Shown in pieces: positions 33,330 to 46,179 of a stretch of DNA of 64,000 bases (position 1 is its first letter; each line of letters starts with the position of its first letter). The notes under the pieces are model-generated. The model made no database searches. It was not told where the DNA came from and saw only the letters and a program-made list of their open reading frames with translations. Source of the stretch: Durusdinium trenchii (Eukaryota > Sar > Dinophyceae > Suessiales > Symbiodiniaceae); NCBI GenBank assembly GCA_963970005.1, contig CAXAMN010027362.1:364990-428989 (forward strand), written 5' to 3'. A program made the translations under genes and the position numbers.

Positions 33330-36300
33330 CTGACATATCCGGACAAAAGAGACGTCTCCCGATTTGGATCTGACCACTTGGTCTAGTTGATGATTCTATA
33401 TAGCAAGACCTCAAACCACTTGTGACATCCAACATAAACTAGTATATAGCTAGGCTGATCCTTGTGGAGATTGATTCACCTGCACTGTAGGACTTGGATT
33501 CACGGCGGGCGCCCGTCCTTGAAGGAAGGTAGAAGGTTCACACGATGTTTCTGCGCAGCCGGGCAGGCGACATGCATGCAACTGCAAAATCACTGGACCC
33601 AGACGATGTGATCAATTCCCCCTTCAAATCCCACCCGATTCTTGTGAAGATTGTGAAGATAGCAAGTGGTAATTCAAAGTTCTTGAGTCCTTCCTGCACA
33701 GGCTGAAGGGCAGCTGGGGTGCTGAACAAATTGGCATCTTGTCATTCGGCCTTGCATGATTATATTGGTTCTCATCCACATGACCTCACTTGATGATCCA
33801 CCTTCCTTACTCTGCATAGGAATGGTAAACAATGCAAACGCCCCAGAACAGAATAATCTGATGATCTTACTTCAGGGTCTGATCCTGTGCTCCACACTCC
33901 CCTGGGCATACCATCCTGCAAAAAGCCACCCGGTGGGCATACCATCCAAATACACGCGGACACGGCAGTAAAACATGTTAATTCCAATCGCTATTTAGCA
34001 AAGTAGACCGGCCAGTCCTTTCTTAACCAAAAGTCGTCCTCCCAAACCCTACGGCGAAGCCCCCAGAGGTGGTACTCCGAGTCCAGTGGTCTGAGGATGT
34101 GACTGCTGGTACACAGGAAACGCAAGTTGAAACTCCCATCCACCTGAATTAAAGGAACACATCGCCTGTCGTCAATGAAGGAGACTAAAAAGGCTGGATG
34201 GCCCGATGAATTTGAATAAATCGAGGCTGCCTGTATGACCCCCAAATCTACATGAATCTACTACAGTGCTTTCAGAGTAGATGGCACAATCCCCAAGTTT
34301 GGTGGTTTGATGTGGTTGTGTGGACCTCCACATGGAAGACATCTTTGGTTTTGTGCCATCTACTCTGATGGCCCACTGTATCGGTCCAAGTCCGCTGAGG
34401 CCAGGGGCCATGCGCCGCAGGAGGCGCCTGCACTTTCGATCGGATCTTGCTCTCCAACCATTCCCATTGCTTCAGCCTTGCACGTGGGTGCTATGCCCAC
34501 GACGACCCTCTCATGGCTTGGATTTGTGCTAAGCACTCAAAGTGTGGAATTTGGGCTTGGATTTGTGCGGTTCAATCGGCCCCTTGTAAAGTGAGAATTG
34601 CCATCCCTGGCCAAGAAATGGTCGACCTCAAGTCTGCTTGATTGTCCAGATTCTACATTTGGCTTCGGTCCATGTCCTTTGACTTTGAGACAGGTTCCAG
34701 TGATGAATCGATCTGTTTCTTGCGGATTCTTTTGCCTTGAAAAAATGAACAGAAGGTACCAGGATATCAACATGTCATCTTGAAGTGATCTCCATCGGAC
34801 CCCAGAATCTCCATCTTCTTAGTTCAAGGAGCTGCAGAGGTACCAGGCAATGGTGACCCATGCGCCTCCGGTTATCCCCAAATGGGGTTTCCCTTTGCCC
34901 TACCCTACATTGGCCCTACATCTGGGCCACAAACACACATACACAGATTTGTCCAAAACGTGTGCCCTGTGCTTCAAAAGAGGGGGAAAGACGAAGGAGA
35001 AAGTAAATGGCTGCTTTTGGAGGGACCACTATGTAGATGATGGTACTGATGATGGTGTATTTGGACTCACAGTGTCACCATGGTTAAATCTTGAACAGTA
35101 TGCAAAAAGAAACAACATACAAAAAACATCCCAGCAGTTGCAGTTTCCCTACTTTAACCTGCCAGGACACACTTCAGTTGGGTACCCACCAAAAACGATC
35201 CCAAAACCATTATGTTATTATACTGTATAGCTTCGATTAGCTTCACTTTCAGTTGCTAAGCAGCCGACCACTGATATATCAAGAACCAAAAATGGATTTG
35301 GAGGAGCGAAACAATCTCGATGAGATTAACACAGGTGAGAGAAGAAACGGGAAACTGGAGGACACTGGGGACCATTCACTGACCTTGAAAAAGTGTTCTT
35401 CCAAACTTCCAACACCCAAAAGGTCCGTAACAGCCATCAATCAGCTGGCAGCTCTGTGTCTCCCACCTCTCTGTGGACAGGCAAACCTTGTTTCGCCTTT
35501 CCAGAGCGTGGGCACCAGGTAGTCGAAGGTTGGTCACAGCTTCAGTATCCCAAACGCAGGTCATTCACAGGTCCTTTGATTATCCCCCAGTCCCATGTCT
35601 CACGAGAACCTGTAGAACCTGTTCTAGTGATTGGATCGCACGTTAAACAGAACTTCTAGTCTCCGCTTAGGGCCCACGTCATCAATCCATGCGTATTTCC
35701 ATGACCAAACCAACAGTTGAAATCAGTTGAGTCGCGCCCGCAAAGCAACAACGAACATCTTGGATGCTCCAGGTTGGCAGCTACTGAGCTGATGAAGGTT
35801 GATGTATCAACGATTCACAGCTAGAATATTTAAGAATCCGGCAAGTGGATCAAGCATGTATACTTACCATGCCTTACATCTAGGAAAACCATAGCAGGTA
35901 CCAAACCAAGCAACCCACAAACATGCTAATTACTACAGTAGATGGACAAAATATTCAAACCCCTGTATCAATAACTTTGGTCAACCCCTGACCCCCGAAG
36001 GTCAATGTTGAACATGACTTGATTGAATTTTGTGTTTCCAGGGTTTTATTTGTTTCGTCCATTCGCCGAAACACTCCTACAAGATCTCTAACATTGAGCT
36101 TTGGGGTAGAAGGGGCCCACGTGGTTGGAAGGGTTGGAATATTTCGTCCATCTACGGTAGTAATTATGCTCCTTCAATTGGATCTGGTCACTTCAAGAAG
36201 CACAACTTCCATCAAGTTCAGGCTGTTGAGTCCAGGGGCTCATGTTCCAGGGGCTGAGTCATCAAAGAGTCATGAACCTTCGCCGCCCACGACATCACCT

Positions 36301-36503
36301 TTCGTGAGATTCAGCCCCAACACCAAACCGAGCACCACTGAATTCACCGCGAGCGCTGATGGATGTCTAGATTCCCAGATGTGTAGAATGGGACAATGGA
36401 GGTGGGTCAGGGTTTATCAACTTTGGAGCCCGATCACAACGATTTCGCAACTCTTGATGGTCCCGATCCTCTAAACTGGAGGAAAAGAGCCCTCCACGGA
36501 TGC
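33330..36503. other. No supported gene
   Basis: Contains several open frames on both strands (for example minus 33,991-34,245 and plus 34,850-35,230) but no recognisable family and no convincing splice sites. A perfect-looking inverted pair CATCTACTCTGA lies at about 34,270 and 34,357. Confidence 0.35.
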
Positions 36504-36556
36504 CTCGCCGCCATGGTGGAGGTGGAGTCAGGCATGCTCGTCTGAGCAAGTGGGTC
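36504..36556 (-). CDS. Candidate exon (DPLAQTSMPDSTSTMAA)
   Basis: A 53 bp segment between GCTACAG|G and GGCGAG|GCATCC (GC donor), encoding DPLAQTSMPDSTSTMAA and two bases of the next codon. Ser/Thr-rich. No family recognised. Confidence 0.3.
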
Positions 36557-39500
36557 CTGTAGCGAGGTCGAACCCATTTCTTTCACCACAGCCACTGGTA
36601 CTGCAGGAACAAAGGTCATTGGACATTTACAACTAATGCTTAGCTGCTAGTGGTGGCAAAGAAACACATCAAAGAAATGGTCTTTTTTGTACTCAGTATT
36701 GCTCAGTTGTTGTTTTCAGCATGTTCTACTGGTCTACTTATTTATATTGGAGAGCGATGACCTGGTGGTTTGAAGCAACAGTGACCCGTGACCCGAGTCA
36801 ACCTGCGGTTTCCTTTTTGGGAGCCAGGCAGCCAGCTCTTAGAAAACCGTCATGAATGTAGCACACAAGTTGGTGTCAAATGACTGGTCTTGTTGAGGTC
36901 CACACCTAGCCGCCTGGCCTCATCGAGGTTCTTGGAGGTTAAGGGTCTTTGATCGACGACCACACCAGAATGAATGATTTTGGTACAGGGAAAGCAAGCA
37001 CCAGGCAAGTGTCAGGACATCCAAGCGTTGAAGCACCCACAATATGTAGGTGGTTGCAACCTTGACAAAAGCTTACTTGGATGTATACCACTTGAAAGCA
37101 AGTTGAGCACCCACCTACATGGAAATGCTTTAGCAGGCTGCGTGGCACCAGGGGCGTGCTAAGGCTTCATGATGAACTGGGCCCAGCTCATTGGGTATGC
37201 GAAAAGGGGCGTCCAGCTACGTCCTCGGTCTTCCATTGGCTGCGGCTTAACTATCATCCACAAACAGGTCAACCACCAGAAGTTCTGAAGAGCCAGCGCC
37301 GGGCGGTACAGTTTGTTCTTTTCACGCAGCTGCCGCTGGCTGACTCCGTCAGCAAAGTGAGAAGCGATCGTACACCAGGACAGCCCCTGACAAGCCCAGC
37401 TATTTAGCAAGGCTTCAAAACCACATCAATCAGAGCTTTCAAAGAGGGTGGCATTAGAGTTTTGGAACCTCGGACCCCCCCCAAAAAAAGCATGAGTTCC
37501 ATCTCCATGTCTCCGTCGCTTTCAGGACTCATTGTTTCCAGCTGGACCATGCAGGATCGGGAGACTCTCAGACTCAACAAACTGTCGTTGAGCGTCAGGA
37601 CTGTCGTTCCTCGCGAAGCGCGAAGCGATCCCAAAATTTCGGACCAGGGATCCATGCAGTGGTATCTTGCATCGACGGGCGTTTGCTACTGACAAATGAT
37701 CATATTGTAGAGGTTGATAAGAATTGAGAGCCAAGTTGACCACGTCTAAAATCTCAAATCCAATAAACACGTTGGAACCCGTTGGTATCAAGTTTTCTTT
37801 GTCTGCAAAGGGTGATAGTCTTGATTCACGATTGTCATGAACTATTGCTTTCACCATTTAATATTAACGTCTTTCCTTCCCTGTGAATCCGGGCCCTCAA
37901 ACATGGACATTTGGGTCTGATCCCCTGAATCCCTGTGAACTGGAGTGGACCTCCAGTTGTCTGGGTGGGTGTTATCCTCATGAATCCTCATGGACCATTG
38001 AAGCCTACCGTAAAACAATGGTTCGTAAGAATCGGTGTTGGTCTGGGTGGGTGTATGTCCTAATTTCTGTGCAACATCGATGCAGAAAACTGCCCGGTCT
38101 GGACGGACCCCAAACAATTGGTGTGCAAAAATCTTCGGTTGGTGCAAAATGTCCGGTTGGTGGGGCGTCGTTCATGACCAAAGCAAATGGGTCGATACTG
38201 GTACATAGAACAAATCTGTAGAATTTAAATGCGTTTCATTGCCGGAGACTACCAGGGAAAAACCGGGAAGTGCACCTGTGTTTAGTTTGAGGGTCTCTAG
38301 TTTTGGCACTAGCGATGGCCTCCAACCTACTACGTAGTTTTGACAGTTTTGACATGTTTTGACCCTTGATAATCAGCTATGTATTTCAACCAAAACTCCT
38401 CCAGTTATGTGGTTCAATGGCGGTCTGTCGCGTTTTGTGGACCTGTCTACGAGGAGATATGAAACGGGATGTGCGGTGCAAGTGTGCTTTGAGACTGCGA
38501 CTCGGCTGCTAGCCTTGTGCATGTCCTGCATGTCCTGCTTAGCTAGCATAGGCGGATCCCCTCCTTATCCTCCTTTGCAGTTCGAGTGTGGTCCTTTTCC
38601 TCCCGCTTGGATTTGTCACTATCTTCGTCTACATAAGCATATCGTACCCTTCAGCAAGTTTTTCATACCTCCTTGGCAAACCGACACCATAGCTGGATGA
38701 AGAGTTCAGCTGTGCCCTATGCAACAAGGGGTGAAGCTGGCGAGGATTGCCAACTGCTGCATAACAAACAAACTTATGTGTTGGAATAGTTACTGTATAC
38801 AATTACAAAATATTACGACGGCCGAGGCACCAGCCCATGATGAAACCAGCGCCAATGCCATGGCCTGTCACAGCTGTTTGTTTCCGATGAGACGATTTCT
38901 CATGACCCCCGCTGAAAGAAAAGCAATCGCATTGGCTCGAACCCAAACATCTCTTGTGAAAGCTGAGGAACGGTTCATCCCAGGTATTGGTTGGATTTCT
39001 TCTTGTGCCAAACAAGGCTTGTCATTAATGCAATGCACAAGGCTTCACACACGTGCGTTTCTAGGCTGAAGGCACTGGTATATCTAAAGGCTAAAGGGGC
39101 GTTCACAATTCAAACACACCAGAATTGCTCAAGAAAAGGACATGACCCACGGCAACCATACAACTGTTGAAGGAAATTCTCCTGCAACACCAGATGGCTT
39201 ACTTCCAGTATCTCAAAGCTCTCATATTCTGGCATTGCGGGATTCCTATAATAGTGTCCTTATATTCCATGTGTGCCAAGGTCTCTGCACTCTTCCACAG
39301 GCTCTACCTCAACCTCTAGGATTTGGGAACGACTTAGGCATCACAGGTGGAACGACTTAGGCTCCCATGGAGTTTCTAAAGCTAAACTCATGCATGGGCA
39401 GTCCTATCATTGCGAATGTGAATGTATTTCATTGCGAACCAACGCTTGGGATGGTTGATGGAGTTCCAGAATTAATCAACCGCCGCTTAGGCCGCTTAGG

Positions 39501-40374
39501 TCATCATTCAGCTGTCCACTTCATTTGTCTGTTTGGGTGTGTTCAATGAAGGGTTTTATGTTGCGCAAGCTTTGACACATGTTTTCTCAAAAATGGGCAT
39601 ACTAATCTTTGGTCGGATCGCTAGATTCTAGCGAATGGGACCGCGATAACAGGGTTCCGAGGCCGAAATGTCTGACCGCACTGAGATGTCTGCTGTGGCT
39701 GCGGGTCTCGGACCTGAATGCAACAAGACCTCAAGGCCCTTTCTCCAACCTAATAGCAAAAGGAATCTAGCGATGGCCTCCAACCTACTATAGCGATGGC
39801 CTCCACAATACTCCACATCAAGTCACACAATTCACAGTTTCTTTCAGACCTTTCTCAAGCTACGTAGGATTTCTGTGGATTTCTCACTTGTGTCAGTGAG
39901 ATGTATGCGCCAGGGCCCCCAGGGAGAATTCACCACGTGGACACATCAGTGCGTGGCGTCAGGAACCACACGTGCCCAGTCCGTGGAGCATGCTGGGGGA
40001 CCAACATCCCCGTGGTCAACGACAAATCACAGCGTGTGTTTTTTGTATATATTTATTCAAGCAAATACAGGACAATGAGGAGGAGGTAGCTATAGTTTAT
40101 AGTAGCTATTAAGTAGGACGTTCCTAGCTAGGAGGCAGGATAGATACAAGGAAGCTCCCCCTGCCTGAGGGCGCGGGGGAGCTTCCTCGAAGAAGCGCTC
40201 GCACTAATGATTTGGTTCCTAGACTTTTAGGGAAGCTTAACCTGTTTAAACTAAAAATTGTGCAAAGGGTGGACCTATCATAAGACAAAGAACATGGTAG
40301 AACATGGAAGAACAGACTACTGTAGAACCTAATCTAAAGGACGCGAAGACTCAAGAGTTCTTCCCGTTCTTTAC
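36557..40374. other. No supported gene
   Basis: Only CTAGTAG fragments (38,310; 39,770) and the inverted GGGAGCTTCC element at 40.1 kb are clear. The plus-strand frame at 38,719-39,069 is open for 116 codons but unrecognised. Confidence 0.35.
40085..40255 (-). repeat. Dispersed GGGAGCTTCC element, copy 3 (inverted)
   Basis: In reverse complement it shows TTCCCTAAAAGTCTAGGAACC, GGGGAGCTTCCTTG and TATCCTGCC as in the other two copies. The middle includes an inverted GGGGAGCTTCC pair around GCGCCCTCAGG. Confidence 0.7.
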
Positions 40375-40437
40375 GTTGCTCGGGGGTGTCATCCGATCAT
40401 GCAGTCTGTGAAGGATCTGATCGGCAGCGAAGAGATC
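40375..40437 (-). CDS. Candidate 21-codon microexon (DLFAADQILHRLHDRMTPPSN)
   Basis: A phase 0-0 segment between CCGACAG|G and GCAAC|GTAAAG, a strong GT donor. It begins DLFAADQILHRLHDRM and looks helical. The open frame extends upstream (EIRELCDSISHLTPRQ), so an earlier acceptor may be used. Not recognised. Confidence 0.45.
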
Positions 40438-41840
40438 CTGTCGGGGTGTCAGGTGGGAGATGCTGTCGCACAACTCGCGTATCTCATGGCAATCAAACAC
40501 AGAACTCGAATTTGGATGAATTTGGTACAATGGTTGTGGGGGGGTGTCAACCGAAATGAGTCTTTCCATCTAGAGGGATCCCTCCTCACTACTTGCGTTT
40601 CAGAGGAGTGGAGGGTCTTTTCTGGCATGTATCTGGATGTATCTGGGTTGAGGCTTTTGCTGTTCTGAGCAAAGCCCACATGATATGTTTTGACAGCTCC
40701 AGCAAACTGGGAGGCTCAAACGCAGCAGGTGAGCAGCAAATCATCTGGACCAGGTGGTGCCTCTCATCACATGTCATCGCCATCCGATCTAAAGGAAGAT
40801 CAGGCACAAATCAGATTCAGTCCCCTCCAATAAGAACAAACAACAAATCGACTTTCGCCTGGCTTTGCATGGTCCTGGGTCTGCCTCAATCAAAGTTCCT
40901 GCTTCTGTAGTAATGACAACGCCGTATGCCAGGGTGGGTGTTGAACGAAGCTATCTGGGGGGGGGACTTCACAAATCTCACCAAAGAACACCCAAGAATG
41001 CATAACATGCGAACTTGTCACTCCTTCGTTTGTTTTCCAGTAGCGCAAAGCACTGCAAAGAACACACACTCACATAGAGGACGGGATCCAATCGAATTAA
41101 CTTTTCACCCGCAAAAGACCAGCAGAATCGAGTCACGGACCCCTGTGAACTCATTTTTCTTGACTTCTTAAGCCGTTGGTCCAGCAAATAGCCTACCCCA
41201 GTGGACTCCAAAATACAGCCGAATCCATCTCACCGACTACAGTAGAAGACACCCAAAGAACCCAAACCGTCTTTCATTCAGATCTCTTCGTATTTCATTC
41301 ATGTTCAATTCTTCAGCAATTGGAACGTCCATGTTCAGATTCCAAGTGCTCACGCCAAAGACTTCGTGGATTGACAGACCTGGCGCTGCACCTCTGCTGC
41401 TTCTGAGCTAAGCCATTAGACGCCCGTGTCCAGAAGCCTGGATTCCGCCAAAGTCTCTGCTCGATCGCACGTGTAAGGAGAAAGCATGTTCTGAAAACAT
41501 TCCGACAAGGTTGGCTCCACCATTCCTGGTCCTCTTGCGTTCAGAGCATTTCAACAGAGGTCATTCGAAGGATTCTAATGGCAAGATGTCTGAGTCGTCT
41601 GAGTCAGCTTTCATACCTCAAAATCTCCAGCGCACCGGAATCCTAGCAATCACGTCGCCATGGAAGTTCAAGAACTAATGGTCTCCAATTTAAGTTCTTG
41701 GATGTTCTTGGAAATGATGTCATGCCATCAAAGCACGAACCAAAAGCCGATCTTGAAACCACTGTGACATACTGTGACACATTCCCTGCCAAACTGATGG
41801 GCGCAAAACTGGACTGAAAACAGGCGTCGGGGAAGGTTGC

Positions 41841-41924
41841 CTTCAGCAGCTTCCTCGTCTCGGGTGAGACCAAGTGAGAGGTCTCAGGTCCGGGAGCGCG
41901 GTCAGACGCCGAAGAGGCGCGCAT
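41841..41924 (-). CDS. Candidate first exon starting at Met
   Basis: Twenty-eight codons from an ATG at 41,924 to CTGAAG|GCAACC (GC donor, phase 0). It reads MRASSASDRAPGPETSH then LVSPETRKLLK. It may be a first coding exon of a gene lying between 42 and 33 kb, or an internal exon with an acceptor further upstream. No family recognised. Confidence 0.35.
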
Positions 41925-42079
41925 GAAAGCACTCCCAAGATTGGAATCTATACCTATCTAGAATCCTGTAGAATACATCAGAATACCAATATACCGGATT
42001 CACTATCATACTCTATCATATGGCGAAACTGATGGTAACATATGGTAACCATGTTTTGCATGTTGTATAGATTTTGTAC

Positions 42080-42140
42080 CGGTTCCGCTCGCTTCCCCGT
42101 GAAGAGTGGGACGCGGTCCGCTCTCAGCCGATGGCGGCGC
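42080..42140 (-). CDS. Candidate exon in a GC-rich island
   Basis: A 61 bp segment between TGCACAG|G and GAACCG|GTACAA (GT donor). Two minus-strand frames are open: APPSAESGPRPTLHGEASGT and RRHRLRADRVPLFTGKRAEP. Splice sites are good but the correct frame cannot be chosen. Confidence 0.3.
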
Positions 42141-44651
42141 CTGTGCAAATGGTCGGCGATTGGGTGGAGACAAATCGACCGAACACTCAACCATCTAGAG
42201 TCCGAAAGAAGATCAACACTGGGCTTCAAAGATCCTCCTATACTCACAACTACTAGAGGCACCCCCAATTAGCTGGCCACGGGAATGACTTCGAAGAGGA
42301 CCCAAGGTCAATCACTGTAATTATATGTAATTATACATTATAATCACACGAATCGAGTCGATTCCACAGTATGCGTTTCTTCGTTTAAAACAGATCCTCC
42401 TACGCACTGATCCAAAACGCACCAGTGCCCGGAAGGTCCTCTTCCTTAGCTGACATCTTTTCTGCCGCGAAGACAAGCTTGTGCATGTCACGAAGTGGAT
42501 ATTTTTCACTGAGCCGTCTGGTGGATCAAAACATTGACTTGGGTGAGCCCCAAAACACATTCAGAAAGGTCACAACAATTGAGGGAGTCTTATTTGTTTG
42601 GTATGGTTTTAAGTCCTCTTTCTGATCCATCCATCTGCGAACGATCACACACGTTCGCCATCTGGTCGTTATCGGCCAAACCAATGAGTGGCAACGAGAC
42701 CTCAAGATGACGGGTGTGTGTGGAAGCCATAGGTTGCGTTGTATCAGAACTAATCAGCCCTTGATGAAGCGAGTGCAGGAGAGTCACTACCAATTCCACC
42801 TTTGTCATCACTTGGGCACTGACTTTGCATATATTGGCCAGGTTTGACTTCCAAGAAGCAGTCCAAAATTGAACTACACATGAAGATCTAGTCCAATTAG
42901 AACTCCTGCGCTGGACCCTGGTTGACAGGCAAACAAAAAGTACAACAAAGATGTGAGGGCCGGGGATGCCAAAGTTGGACAGGGTGTTTGGTCTGTCGAC
43001 CTTGTTGTTTCGCAACGCTGAATTTCTCTGAAATGGATTGTATGCATATGGATGGTCTCCCCATGCGAGGTGAGATCATGTCCCTACTAAACACAAGCAT
43101 GGATGATGTGTTTGTGCTGGTTCCTGGTCAGTAAGGGAGTCAACTTAGGTATATTTAGGGCTTGTGTTAGGCGTTACTGCTGGAGCTCTATGGTAAAGCA
43201 ATAATCGAACGCTTCTAACACAGATAATTTGCCATAATTTGCCCTTGAACTTCAAGACAAACTGCTGGCAGGCACAATAAAGTTTGAAAGTGAGGAGTCT
43301 TCGAACTAGGTATGTGGGGCGGGGTCATCTACCTACGATGCAGGAGTGTAGTACAGTACCCACAGTAACTTTGTAAAACCCTCTCAATGGCTCATACCTC
43401 ATATCAATCTTAGAGTACTTTTATGTTGCTTGGATTGGAGCCGTTCATTTGTTGCTACCACATTCAACATGTCTCGAACCTCTCATCAGCCCTCAAGGAG
43501 TCTGGCTTTGGCACCGGCACACCACATAAAACTCTCACAAACAGCAGTTGAACAGCTGGTGACACTGTCGGCGTGGGTGTAAAAGCTTTTGGGATGAGCA
43601 TCCATGGCCGCCGTGGGCTGCAGCCATGCCAAGCCTTCCACCATGCCGTAACAATATGCCAAACAACTTCTTTCGGGGAATGGGACAGAAAAACTGGTGA
43701 GAACACGACTGTGATTGAACGACGCACCACCATTCTGGAATGCTGAAAACACCTATATAAGCCTATGCCATGCTGACAACGGTCCATCCCCAACTGTGCA
43801 CCTGCTGCTTCTGAGCTCTATGACTTGACGACACAGGTTGGACGTGCCACAACGTGCCACAACTTGATTCCAAGCTTCCCAAGGTTGCAAAGAATCCGAG
43901 CGACTTATTGCTTCAGTTCAATTCACGTGCCCTGTTTGAAACACACATACTATTGTACACGGTTTTTGGGCAGAAACACCAAGAACGTACCCAACGAGCC
44001 AAGCATAACATTAACACGTCCTCTTCAACATCTTCAGGGATGGCGATTTCTTGCAACTGGGGCCAACACACACTTCAACGGTTTGCATGGATGTTGCAAC
44101 AAACACAATTTCAAGATCAATCATTGGTTGGCCCTTATGACACTTATATTACAAACATCTCGAGCAACCTTACGCGCAGCAAACTTTTCCTGACGCCAAC
44201 CCTCCTTATGACCAAGCTCCTAACCAAAATGTAAAAGAGAGGTTTGCGGTTTATGGCATGGCTCAGGTGGTTGTTACATTAAAAACACGTTTCACACGCA
44301 CTGGTACAGGATCTAATAATCTTCCGAAGAAGTCTTCGCCAGTGCACAAGAACATCCAATGCTCTGGGACACTTGGACTCCGATTCCGTTTCGCTTGCCC
44401 TGAATGTCCAGTGACAGTGCTTCAAACTTGTAGGAACCACTAAAATCACTAAAATGTAGAGAATCTTGACGGATTCTAAGAGGTTTACAATCCAATATCG
44501 GTATGCGGGGGTTTATTGTTAATCAAGATTCGACATTACTTACTAAAACCGTGTACGTGTACTTCCTTTTGGACGTCCAGGATCCATCTCTCAGCTGCCT
44601 TAGGCGGCTGAGAGAAGGACAGTGAGACGTGGCACGAAAACCGCCCAGCTA
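42141..44651. other. No supported gene
   Basis: AT-rich. Minus-strand frames at 43,464-43,793 look mild in coding character in two registers, with no fixed splice sites. Confidence 0.35.
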
Positions 44652-44811
44652 TCAGCGCCGTGGTCCGTCGAGGGCGTTGGGAAGCCGCCCCTGTTGTGGG
44701 AGGATTGCGTGTCTGCGTTGCGCAGAAAGAACGGCAAGGCCCCCCATGACGCTCCCGCGACAGCGTCGCGCGGCATCACTCTTTGTCGGCTGTAAGAAGA
44801 CTTCGATAGTC
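44652..44811 (-). CDS. Candidate terminal exon with stop
   Basis: After GCCCCAG|G the frame runs 52 codons to a TGA at 44,652-44,654. It begins TIEVFLQPTKSDAARRC and ends LPNALDGPRR. GC-rich and basic. It could end the gene carrying the IQ exons, but phase 2 entry means at least one more exon lies between it and 45,449. No family recognised. Confidence 0.38.
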
Positions 44812-45448
44812 CTGGGGCTCGTGTGAGCTCAGCTGGACCAATGACCTGGCTTGACCAAACTTAACGGACACGGACAATCAGTAATTAACATACTTTAACA
44901 GCACCCATAGACTAGAACAAGTTCAACCATGTTTAATTGATACATGTGATAGAACCCAGTCAGTGGGCGCTTTGAAACAAATTCGACGGTTCTGTGAATT
45001 GCCTTGAAGTCCTACTACAAAATCTACAATCTACAAAACCAACAAATTCTGAAACTTCCCTGAATGTCTCAGGGAAAGTGGCGCCCTTGGGACTGATGAA
45101 TTATAGATATCGGTGCACTGGAAGTGCAGTTCGGGTCACTGTGGAAAGGACGAGACTTGGACTATCACGCGGCTGCATAACGACTTCCGGATCACCAAAC
45201 AAAGCACCGACCTGTCACGACCTGTCTATGCTTGGGCCAGGCTTGGTGTGTCACCTGGCGCTCAATCAAAGGTCTCTGGGATCCCGAGAACGCGAAGCCC
45301 CTGGATCCTTGGAGCTACAAGGATCCACCGTCCCTTCCAAGCTCGATGTCTCGAGTCTCCACCGTCCGTGTCGTTTGGACAATAAGTCTTCCACGGTCAT
45401 CATCAAACGCGCCAGTCATCATCTCTTTCGCCCACCGTCTCTGCCGTC

Positions 45449-45502
45449 CTCAATGTGCATGTCCGCGAACTGTGCTGCGGCCTCATCCCCCAAGCGGATC
45501 GC
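45449..45502 (-). CDS. Candidate 18-codon microexon (AIRLGDEAAAQFADMHIE)
   Basis: A phase 0-0 segment between CGCACAG|G and CATTGAG|GACGGC (GA donor), reading AIRLGDEAAAQFADMHIE. Same size class and phase as the IQ exons. It overlaps, on the opposite strand, a long plus-strand open frame that I do not accept as a gene. Confidence 0.42.
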
Positions 45503-46109
45503 CTGTGCGGTGGGGCACCGACAGAATGGTGCACCGATGGCGACTCATCCTTCGATTCCAACGGTGGCCCAAACAGCCCAGTCGAAACACGGGTCGGTGC
45601 TCTGGTTTGTCGCATCTGAACGGGCTTTGTAGAATTTGTACATTAAATTGAACATTGAAGACACCCTCCAGGACTCCAGTGCTTATACGCGCTTAGTATA
45701 ACAGTTTACTGTCGATTGAACAAATCCTCCAGCGACATGGCGCTCTTTCACAACTGGTGGATTTCTTTTCTCTCACCGTATCAAGACATATAAAACGGTC
45801 GTTTTACCAGCGTTCGGCACCTCATGCGGCATCCAGTGCAGTGATCAGTACTCACTGCTAGTGCGTAGGGTGCAATTAGGCTTTCGTGAAGTATATTGTA
45901 GCCTAAAGCTTGGATCTATCCTATTACCTGTAACGGTGGATGATGATTTAGTAGAGGCCTTATCCAAAGTTTAAATAGTGATAATTGTTTACTGACTGTT
46001 ACAGGTAATAGGACAAACCCAAACTATAGCCATAATTGGGCTTTGCCAGACTTTTTTGCCAGGACCACGCAAGTTGCGACTCTTTCTTCCTTCTCTCCGC
46101 AACTCTCAC

Positions 46110-46179
46110 CGGGCGGCCTGAAGAAGCTCACAAAAGAGCTTGGAACTGAGACCCATTTGGCCAGTGCCAACACAGGTGC
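46110..46179 (-). CDS. Candidate exon (APVLALAKWVSVPSS..)
   Basis: A 70 bp segment between TTGAAG|G and CGCCCG|GTGAGA (GT donor). The frame APVLALAKWVSVPSS then FVSFFRPP is hydrophobic. The plus strand also has an open, protein-like frame here, so the strand is uncertain. Confidence 0.28.

Noticed and set aside
34850-35230. Plus-strand frame of 126 codons with protein-like composition
   Set aside because: Not assignable to a family, no splice or regulatory context, and opposite to the strand of all supported genes. It stays a possibility if transcripts are found.
44994-45632. Longest plus-strand open frame besides repeats (212 codons)
   Set aside because: No family resemblance, low-complexity Ser/Pro content, and its GC-rich end lies opposite a better-bounded minus-strand microexon at 45,449-45,502.
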